The notes beneath the pieces were generated by a model. The model was not told where the DNA came from, searched no databases, and was given only the letters and a program-made list of their open reading frames with translations. A stretch of 64,000 bases of DNA from Platynereis dumerilii (lineage: Eukaryota; Annelida; Polychaeta; Phyllodocida; Nereididae): the NCBI GenBank assembly GCA_026936325.1, contig JAPTHN010000044.1, positions 2,556,512 through 2,620,511 on the forward strand, in the 5' to 3' direction. Every line of letters starts with the position of its first letter. Within the stretch, counting starts at the first letter, position 1. The position numbers were made by a program, and so were the translations under genes. Of this stretch, positions 57,901-64,000 are shown in pieces.

Positions 57901-58204
57901 AAGATGGTGAGAGATTTTTTTATTTTTGACTACAGATACAGCAGTAAATTTACAGATAGTCTATTTAAACTATTTTTCAGACTGAAATTCAGAAATAAAT
58001 TTTTGACCAAAATATTTTAAAACTTCTGACTCAAATCTTGAACCTTGTCATAAACATTTAACTAACACACATGCAGTGCATGATATTGATTTTGTACTTT
58101 GTTTAAAATATACTTACCGTTACAATGTAAAATATAGCAGGCACCGTTATCAAATGTATGTATGCTGGTAAAATGAAATAATCATCTTTCTTCGGTCCAG
58201 CCAT
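51828..58204 (-). CDS. TMEM254-like (DUF4499) small membrane protein, gene B
   Basis: Four exons on the minus strand: 58204-58118, 53255-53164, 52894-52835 and 51942-51828, giving 117 aa. Starts MAGPKKDDYFILPAYIH, first membrane segment about 11-29, then MPQFVPFSYMCYPGT, FLIGWVLHGIEAVYAYSIV and KWVLSTLIFGMHSIWIL; ends YKPKNRSS. Phases and the lengths of exons 2 and 3 equal those of gene A; exon 4 (115 nt) equals gene C. Typical TMEM254 proteins are close to this length. The conserved W..H..EA.YA core with diverged flanks argues for functional paralogues. The large intron 1 (53256-58117) holds a deleted mariner element, a Tc1-like MITE, an ACGT-dense repeat and a CpG-rich patch. A TATTTAAA lies 69 nt upstream of the start. 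Confidence 0.83.
52104..52513. mobile_element. Harbinger-like MITE, 410 bp, copy 2, in gene B intron 3
   Basis: Ends GGGACCGTTTAGAATTTC and inverted GGGACCGTTCAGAATTTATG; TAA duplication at 52101-52103 and 52514-52516. Confidence 0.83.
52835..52894 (-). CDS. TMEM254-like gene B, exon 3
   Basis: 60 nt, FLIGWVLHGIEAVYAYSIV, acceptor TGTTTCAG, donor GTAAGT. Confidence 0.88.
   Translation of the reverse strand: MFDWMGITWHRGCLCIQHC
53164..53255 (-). CDS. TMEM254-like gene B, exon 2
   Basis: 92 nt, MGSLMPQ to QNYPW, acceptor TACTGCAG, donor GTGAGT. Confidence 0.87.
53559..53670 (+). repeat. Dispersed repeat, partner at 56461-56580
   Basis: TTTGCCTGTCACCAACAAG and ATCAAATTAACATT blocks recur, diverged, at 56461-56580. 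The two copies bracket the inner part of gene B intron 1 in the same orientation. Confidence 0.65.
53680..54385. repeat. ACGT-dense word-built repeat
   Basis: AACGTTTG, TTACGTA, ACCTTTG and AGGTTTG recur on both strands; at least 20 ACGT tetramers within 53689-54345. A longer unit (AGAGGTTTGAAGAACG.. to ..TTACGTAAGTC) of about 120 bp is partly tandem at 53960-54200. Similar words reappear at 56215-56400. Confidence 0.75.
54586..55294 (+). mobile_element. Internally deleted Tc1/mariner-superfamily transposon
   Basis: Ends CAGGGTGGGTAAGGGAAA and inverted TCTTACCCACCCTG, TA flanks (54584-54585, 55295-55296). The frame 54730-55065 starts with an N-terminal helix-turn-helix (RTISDIVGVSLSTVYAIKQS), then jumps, without most of the catalytic domain, to FWPSSSPDLNPQDYATWGV, the region of the third catalytic acidic residue. 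A TAG stop at 55063-55065 precedes an in-frame remainder (SCKSFRKRVEAVIAENG) typical of the family C-terminus. About 200 residues are missing, so it cannot encode an active enzyme. Confidence 0.88.
55295..55839. other. No gene; poly-A and poly-C runs near 55707-55752
   Basis: Part of gene B intron 1. Nothing supported beyond homopolymer runs. Confidence 0.4.
55840..56260 (-). promoter_or_regulatory. CpG-rich patch with NRF1 and YY1-type sites
   Basis: GC- and CpG-rich against an AT-rich background. TGCGCATGCGCA at 56165-56176 is a perfect NRF1 palindrome. On the minus strand CAATGGCGGCCGC (about 56132-56144) matches the YY1/initiator consensus and is followed by CTCT and a GTGAGG donor. It lies in intron 1 of gene B on the same strand, so it could be an alternative promoter; the short ATG frame there would not join exon 2 in frame. 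Confidence 0.4.
56951..57874. mobile_element. Tc1-like MITE, 924 bp
   Basis: Ends CAGTTGCGGACAAAAATATT and inverted CAGTCGCGGACAAAAATATT, TA flanks (56949-56950, 57875-57876). The subterminal AAAAGTATTCATACAGCTC near 57137 repeats part of the left end (ATATTCATACAGCTGAG), an IR/DR-like arrangement. Arms pair over about 130 bp; no transposase recognised. In gene B intron 1. Confidence 0.82.
58118..58204 (-). CDS. TMEM254-like gene B, exon 1
   Basis: 87 nt, MAGPKKDDYF to YIVT, donor GTAAGT. Confidence 0.87.
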
Positions 58205-58272
58205 GTTTGGAAGACTTATTAGTTGTGTGGCGTTGAGAGTCAGTTGTGTGTGTGCAGTGTTGTGAGTACTGC

Positions 58273-58280
58273 TTTAAATA
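58273..58280 (-). promoter_or_regulatory. TATA-like element of gene B
   Basis: TATTTAAA on the minus strand, 69 nt upstream of the ATG. Confidence 0.35.
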
Positions 58281-58847
58281 TTTCAATAACTGTCATTCAC
58301 AGACTGTCCCAGAAACTTTACTGATCTAACTTGACTGTACTCTAATATGACTGTACTCACTGCAGACCTACATGATAGTTTCTATCAAAATTCCAAAACA
58401 ATTTCTTGATATGTCCTATTTTTACAACCTTGGTTGTGATATGAGGGAAAGTCATTGTGAATAGAACTAATTCAGAACTGTCTCGGATAGGCACATACAA
58501 AAATTCCAAGGACAGAATTAATTGACATGAGCTCCACCTTCAGGTAAAAAAAAAAAGAGAATTGATAAGGACAATGTTCTGTGTGATTTCTGTGCCAAAT
58601 TGACCAAAAAACTACATTTTACAGATATAATGCACCATGCTACATTGTATGCACGTCTCTGATTGGCCACTTTGTAAAAAGACTGATATCAGACAAGACG
58701 GAAAATTGGGGTGGGAGGGGGGGTATAGGCGTACTTGGGGTGGCGGATAGAGGCAAACGTTTGGGAAACATAATTGTGATGACCTAAAATGGTCTGAGGA
58801 TTTTTCCCACTGCAGTCGACAAGCAGAGTACAGATAACTTGATAGTT

Positions 58848-59033
58848 CAACCAGTAGACATGCAGAACAGAACCGAAGTAAATGTCACAGTTCAGCGGAC
58901 AGACTACCAGAATCCAAGTTAATGTCACTGATCAACAGACAGTTTAGTAGAACCAAAATAAATGACAAAGTTTAACTAACAGACAAAAGCGTAACCAAAG
59001 TAAATATCACAATTTAACATTCAGATCAGCATT
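58848..59033 (+). repeat. ~40-bp minisatellite, left part
   Basis: Degenerate units AGAACCAAAGTAAATGTCAC..CAGAC. The array continues at 60633-61235 after the LINE insertion. Confidence 0.8.
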
Positions 59034-59186
59034 CAGACATAGCGACTGAAGGTCTTCCTTGCGCAGAACTGTTGCCTCCAAACCATGCAGGAGCTTCGGT
59101 GTGACATAACATTGAATAATCTTTACCGCTGCGGGTGGGTCCAGCCCATTGACTCCATGGAGCCCTGTCTTCAGTAGGGAATATGC
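59034..59186 (-). mobile_element. Inverted copy of the LINE 5' portion
   Basis: Exact or near-exact reverse complement of 59199-59346, separated from it by 12 bp, giving a 300-bp palindrome at the truncated LINE's 5' end. Confidence 0.88.
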
Positions 59187-59198
59187 CATGCGCCTTGC

Positions 59199-60632
59199 AT
59201 ATTCCCTACTGAAGACAGGGCTCCATGGAGTCAATGGGCTGGACCCACCCGCAGCGGTAAAGATTATTCAATGTTATGTCACACCGAAGCTCCTGCATGG
59301 TTTGGAGGCAACAGTTCTGCGCAAGGAAGACCTTCAGTCGCTATGTCAGACTTATATGAAAATGCTTCGACAAATTCAGGGCTTGCCCCAAAACTGTGCT
59401 GTTGAGTTTATCTATTTGCTTATCGGTGCTATTCCATTGGAAGGTCAGCTGCACCAAAAGTCCCTTGCACTATTCGGCAATATCTGCCGCCTACCCAGAG
59501 AGCATATGCTATACAAGCTTGCAGAGAGACAACTGGCTGTTAGTGCTCACAGCAAGCACAGTTGGTTTGCATCCATTTGTAACATTGGAGACATCTATGG
59601 CCTAAATGTCCACAAAAACCTGAAATTCCCTAAATCGAAACTAGAGTGGAAAAGGGAGGTGAAAACAGCCATCAAGTTACACTGGGGAACTAAACTGGTT
59701 ACAGCAGCGAGAGATACATGTAAGAGCACCCTCTGCTGGTTTATTCCTAATATAAACCTGATGCATCACAGCTTATGGGACTCATGTAGAGGCGAAACGA
59801 GAATGGTCGAAGCATCCACCTGCAGGGCCAGAATGCTCAGTGGACGGTTTATGACCCAAAAGCTAAGAGCAGAATTTTCTTCAACAAATACCAGTGCGTC
59901 ATGTAAACTATGCCGAGCAGAAGTGGAAGACATCGCCCACATCTTAGTAAGATGTAAGGCCCTGGAAGGACACAGAAGGAGTGGCATCGCAAAAATAATA
60001 GAGTATTATGAGGAACATGGGACCAGGCCTCCAATGGACAAGGATGAACTTTGCTCTGCGATTCTCAACGGCAACTGCTACGTAGGGTCTAAAGCACATG
60101 GGCTTAGACCCATTGAAATTCCACAAGATGGCCGTTCCCAGATTAACAAACTCTGTAGCTTGCTATGCCACAAATTAGCCAGGGAGCGCAACTACTTGTT
60201 GCAGAAGCTAGTTTTAGACAACCAGGAAGAGTGACATTAGCAGCGAGACCTATACTACACCCGGGTAGCCCGAGCAGCCCAGGAGGGGTTAGGTTGTCGC
60301 CAAGGAGGGTATAAAACCCCCAGCCCGGAAACGCCACGAACGACATAATCAATTTTAGCCTTCCTATATTGCCTGCCACGCTTTTTAAAAGATATAGCAC
60401 AGCCGTAGTATTTTAGCTCTTAGATTGTAGTTCTTAGTTCAAAAGTTTTTAGTCCTTGTTTTTAACCTGGTGCCATTTTCCGGCCTCATGGAGTGCTCTT
60501 AGCGGATTTTATAAACGTTTAACTACTGAACATGAATTTTACTCCTCAAAGGATTTTACATTAGTTTTTATCCTTAATCGGAGGTTCGCCTGATAAACAG
60601 GCGGAATATAAACCAGAAGAAGAAGAAGAAAG
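59199..60632 (+). mobile_element. LINE 3' fragment with end of reverse transcriptase ORF
   Basis: The open frame runs to 60234. After a first dozen residues contributed by the inverted copy it reads RLAYSLLKTGLHGVNGL, YVTPKLLHGLEA, LIGAIPLEGQLHQKSLALFG and ends with a CX2CX8HX4C finger (CKLCRAEVEDIAHILVRC, residues 252-269). This is the thumb and C-terminal region of a non-LTR retrotransposon; the clade (I/Nimb-like or CR1-like) is uncertain. 3' UTR to 60615, then a GAA microsatellite tail. The long frame without stops suggests recent insertion. Confidence 0.82.
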
Positions 60633-61235
60633 AAGCAGAAGTAAATGTCACCGTTTAACACACAGACTAGCAGAACCAAAATAAATGTCATAGTTTTATG
60701 GACTGATATGCAGATCCAAGGCAAATGTCACAGTTTAACACACAGATCGGCAGAACCAAAGTAAATCACACAGTTTAACACACAGATCGGCAGAACCAAA
60801 GTAAATGTCACAGTTTAACACACATACCAGCAGAACCAAAGTTAATGTCACAGTTTAACACACAGACCAGCAGAACCAAAGTAAATGTCACAGTTTAACT
60901 GACAGACCTGCAGAACCAAAGTAAATATCACAGTTTAACACACATACCAGCAGAACCAAAGTAAATGTCACAGTTTAACTGACAGACAAGCACAACCAAA
61001 GCAAATGTCGCAGTTTAACACACATACCAGCAGAACCAAAGTAAATGTCACAGTTTAACAGACAGACAAGCACAACCAAAGTAAGTGTCGCAGTGTAACA
61101 CACAGACAAGCAAAAGCAAAGCAAATGTAGCAGTTTAATGGACTGACATGCAGAACCAAGTAAATATCACAGTTTAACACACAGACAAGCAGAAGCAAAG
61201 TACACATGTGACATTTCAAAAGGAGACAAGCGGAA
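60633..61235 (+). repeat. ~40-bp minisatellite, right part
   Basis: About 15 units of CAGTTTAACACACAGAC..CAGAACCAAAGTAAATGT with GATCGG, CCAG and CAAG variants. Higher homogeneity than the left part. Confidence 0.9.
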
Positions 61236-61756
61236 CTTAATTCCGTGAAAATCACATGATTCTAATTTCCGGAGTGAAATATATTCTAAACATTTTCAGT
61301 GTTGATTTTGCAGAGAGATGGTAAAGTTAAAGACAGAACCCTAATAAAACGTTGACAAAAATGTATTTTATTTTGTGATCAAAATTGTTTACATAAAATT
61401 GTTTACATTCATTTATATAGTAAAAATGTCATGTATATCATACACAAGCAAACTTGAAAGCTACATCATATACTTTATGACTTAACTTTCTAGGAATGTG
61501 TAAAATTGGAGGTTGTGCCCCTTTCATAATGGTATGTGCTCTTTTGTTGATATTGTCTAAGTAGTTCCTAATGAGAAAGATTTGCAGACTAGTGAAATAA
61601 TGAGTGACTAGTTTATTATTATCCATATACCCTCTATTACCGAATGCAGTAGCAAATAATCGCAAGTACAGGCGCATGAACAAGAACACCACCGATCCTA
61701 AAATATTGTTATGATTACTAAAAGCTCTGGCAATGATTTTACAAATTATGAGAAGT
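61236..61756. other. No gene recognised
   Basis: An 84-codon minus frame at 61438-61692 lacks recognisable motifs; left unassigned. Confidence 0.35.
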
Positions 61757-61955
61757 ACCGTTGAACGGGTTGACTTTGAACAGTCCGGGGTGAGTTTGAA
61801 CTCTTTTCTGAAAAAGATTGATCCTCTGTGAATGCAAAATTAAATAAGATACTGGAAGCTTATATATCGTACAAAGGTAGCATACACAGAGGATCAATCT
61901 TTCTCAGGAAAGCGTTCAAAGTCACCCCGGACTGTTCAAAGTCACCCCGTTCTAC
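61757..61955. repeat. Hairpin element, arms ~80 bp
   Basis: GATTGATCCTCTGTG (about 61818) pairs with CACAGAGGATCAATC (about 61886); GACTTTGAACAGTCCGGGG pairs with CCCCGGACTGTTCAAAGTC. MITE-like, target duplication not clear. Confidence 0.8.
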
Positions 61956-62085
61956 GATAATGATACAGATGAGAGATCAAGAAATGTGTTTGAAAAATCA
62001 CAAAGACAAAATAAAACACATAAGATATCTGCACACCTACTACAATGTATATCATATTTGGTAAGAATAAATATATCTAGCTTAA

Positions 62086-62748
62086 AGTTGAATCCCACAG
62101 AATACAGCTTCTCCACCTATTGTACTCCACAGTTCAACAAAAATACCCCAGCTGGTGGCTCCCCCGCTTGGTTAAATTGTTCATATGCATTGGAAAAGCC
62201 AAAGATTTTGGAAAACAGGGGTAGGCTCACTCGAAGGCTGCTGGCTCAGCCAGGAATAATGGCACTGTACTATAAATTCACACATTTTGGGTCGATATAC
62301 AGGCCTATAATCCAATCCATCTTTCATTAATATCGGAGAAGGAATCTTTGAGATATTCAAGTTTATTTTAAGGGGGATTTATTTTTGTTGAACTGTTTTT
62401 CATAATTTTCTCATATTGTACACCACGTAACTCTCAAAAAACATCGGTTACCCCCCTTCAAAGATTTGTTTTTCAATAAAGTGTATTTTCAGCTATATTC
62501 CTTAATTTTTTCAGAAATATCTCTTGGATATTGTTCGAGTGACACAGGTTTTCGGTATAAATCCCACACTTTTTTAGTATTTTAATGTAATGACATACGA
62601 TTTTGAAAAGATCATAGTTCGAAAATTATGTTGGATAGCCCGCCAATTTTTTTTTACATTGGAAAGCTTTCTTTATGAAGAACTTTAAGGCAAAGTTTCA
62701 TGAATATCTCATGGATTTTAGATTTCTTGCTAAGTGTGGGATTCAACT
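62086..62748. mobile_element. TTAA-target non-autonomous transposon, 663 bp
   Basis: Ends AGTTGAATCCCACA and TGTGGGATTCAACT, flanked by TTAA at 62082-62085 and 62749-62752. TTAA duplication is used by piggyBac and Kolobok; the ends do not begin with the usual piggyBac CCC, so the superfamily is open. Confidence 0.75.
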
Positions 62749-63061
62749 TTAAAATGCAAAGATCACTGCTTTCTTTAGTAATATTAGTACAGGATTGAAA
62801 ATAAATTGAAAATTTAATTCTTGTAGTTGAATGTGTGGAATATAACTAAAACCTATCATAACTCGCAGTTTTATAACTCAAGATCTGGTAATTCTCGAGA
62901 TAAATATAAAAAAATCGAAGTTCACAACTTATTGTGCTTATTATATAAAACTATGAGTATCAGTAAACAGTTTAAAGGCACAGAAAAGTTGACAGGATAT
63001 GACCAGTCAGTATTGCATAGGAATAGATAATACAGCCAAACAATGAGAGTCAATTGTATAT

Positions 63062-63176
63062 TCAAGACGTTTTCTTTTTTGGTTCATAAGCCATCAGATG
63101 TTTCAATGACGTCACTCCGTAAAGAAACGTCATCACTCCCCACTTATTCGCGGCGCTGTCTGTAAGGTTTTTTGAT
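63062..63176 (-). CDS. TMEM254-like gene C, exon 4
   Basis: 115 nt, SKNLTDSAANKW to PKKKTS and TGA, acceptor TTTTTTGCAG. Confidence 0.86.
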
Positions 63177-64000
63177 CTGCAAAAAAGTAAGGATGAATTA
63201 TTTAAGTGCAACTTTATAACACTGAAATTTGATAACCTTGCCATACGAATGATTCATTAACTGCGAGTGACATAAACATAGGCCTATGCTAAAAGAAATA
63301 TGTAGTACTCATACTACTTGTAATTATGGATAGTCAAGGCTTGTAGTAATTGTGATTGAAAAAAAAATTATTTTAAAATCAAATATTACCATCTGATATA
63401 AATGAAATAAATCTCTAATAAATCAAATAAACCAAGCTTTCATGTATATTAATTAATGAATAGATACAAAATGCTTGGATTCTATTAATTTAATTGCAAG
63501 TATCTTAAAAAGAGAAAATCAAGGTAAAAAAGATGGTGAACTGTACTCCCTTGATTCAAATTTTACAAATTTCAATTCTGAGCTGATCTGCAAAACTCGG
63601 TTGATAATAATTTACTTACTTTGCCATATTGTATGCGTAGTAGCCCTCAAAAGAGTGCAGTCCCCAAGCCGTATAACATCTGAAAATATTTCAATAGAGT
63701 AAAACATTACGTTAAAGAAATAATACCAAAGCACCAGTTGCAGATCCACAGGGATGGGGGCACTGGGGGGCCTGTAGATTTTAATGTAAAAATTAATATT
63801 TCTATGAATAAATTTAGCATATTTTCATTTGCAAAAAGTTTGATATTATCTGGATCTGCGCCTGAGTGTACAGATAATATTTTAAGACATAACGCAGTTA
63901 AACAAAGATCTAATTTGTTATTCGTACTCACATGCCAGCAACTACATTAGGAAAGTGTGTGATGATATATTCTGCAATTGTTCCAAGAAATCCCATGTAC
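63062..64000 (-). CDS. TMEM254-like (DUF4499) small membrane protein, gene C (partial)
   Basis: Exons on the minus strand: from beyond 64000 to 63932 (exon 2, cut by the window edge), 63679-63620 and 63176-63062. Visible protein: YMGFLGTIAEYIITHFPNVV, CYTAWGLHSFEGYYAYNMA, then KNLTDSAANKWGVMTFLYG and SLKHLMAYEPKKKTS. Phases match genes A and B; exon 3 is 60 nt in all three, exon 4 is 115 nt as in gene B. This copy resembles vertebrate TMEM254 best in its last exon (KGIT.., W.LQT..FG..SL..L.AY). Exon 1 must lie to the right of the window. Confidence 0.82.
63620..63679 (-). CDS. TMEM254-like gene C, exon 3
   Basis: 60 nt, CYTAWGLHSFEGYYAYNMA, acceptor ATTTTCAG, donor GTAAGT. Confidence 0.87.
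63932..64000 (-). CDS. TMEM254-like gene C, exon 2 (cut)
   Basis: 69 nt visible, donor GTGAGT, phase 2 exit as in the paralogues. Confidence 0.8.

Noticed and set aside
61438-61692. 84-codon minus-strand frame
   Set aside because: No family resemblance and no promoter or splice evidence; cannot be excluded but not supportable.
63735-63863. Small element with CAGTTGCAGATCCA and TGGATCTGCGCCTG ends
   Set aside because: Ends are inverted, but the 8-bp flanks do not match, so boundaries are not supported.
1-64000. LTR retroelements, Polintons or other capsid-bearing elements
   Set aside because: No LTR pairs, gag/pol, capsid or integrase motifs were recognised; the retroelement remains are LINE and SINE only.

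Overview
The window looks like nuclear DNA of a marine invertebrate, most likely a deuterostome such as an echinoderm. The reasons are AT-rich DNA with GT-AG introns, tRNA-derived SINEs, many small non-autonomous DNA transposons, secreted bacterial-type cyclases of a kind I associate with marine invertebrates, and scattered copies of the 8-mer TAGGCCTA. The taxon is an inference. I see no rRNA, functional tRNA, CRISPR array, LTR retroelement or Polinton.

Six host genes can be supported. (1) Two paralogous metal-dependent cyclase/hydrolase genes (isatin hydrolase / kynurenine formamidase-like) stand head to head at 175-1397 (minus) and 33152-34703 (plus). They share exon phase and a 649-nt last exon, and their last exons are about 85% identical in protein. 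The left copy has a clean signal peptide; the right copy has a 5-nt net insertion that throws the signal-peptide frame off. (2) A one-coding-exon beta-1,3-galactosyltransferase (GT31) lies at 39376-40455 (plus). (3) Three tandem minus-strand genes made of tiny exons, at 42717-47478, 51828-58204 and 63062 to beyond the window end, encode about 117-133 aa membrane proteins resembling vertebrate TMEM254 (DUF4499). Exon lengths (92, 60 and mostly 115 nt) and phases match across the copies. In the first, a 30-bp segment spanning the exon 2 splice donor is quadruplicated, giving four consecutive consensus donors.

The rest is mostly transposon debris with unusually readable boundaries. There is a TA-target family of about 890 bp (four copies, one split by a 2.4-kb hAT-like element and one carrying a 109-bp palindrome). 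A 4.4-kb fold-back element at 6021-10436 has a core of about 197-bp tandem repeats. There are several hAT-like elements with 8-bp target duplications, Harbinger-like elements with TAA duplications, Tc1/mariner-like fold-backs with TA, one TTAA element, two LINE 3' fragments, an internally deleted mariner gene, and two tRNA-SINE families. Minisatellites and a 560-bp microsatellite/polypyrimidine tract complete the picture.

Two recurrent patterns stand out. One is a dispersed repeat carrying a perfect 14-bp RFX-type X-box. The other is a set of unrelated elements each built from one short word repeated on both strands. No functional link among the three gene groups can be read from the sequence.
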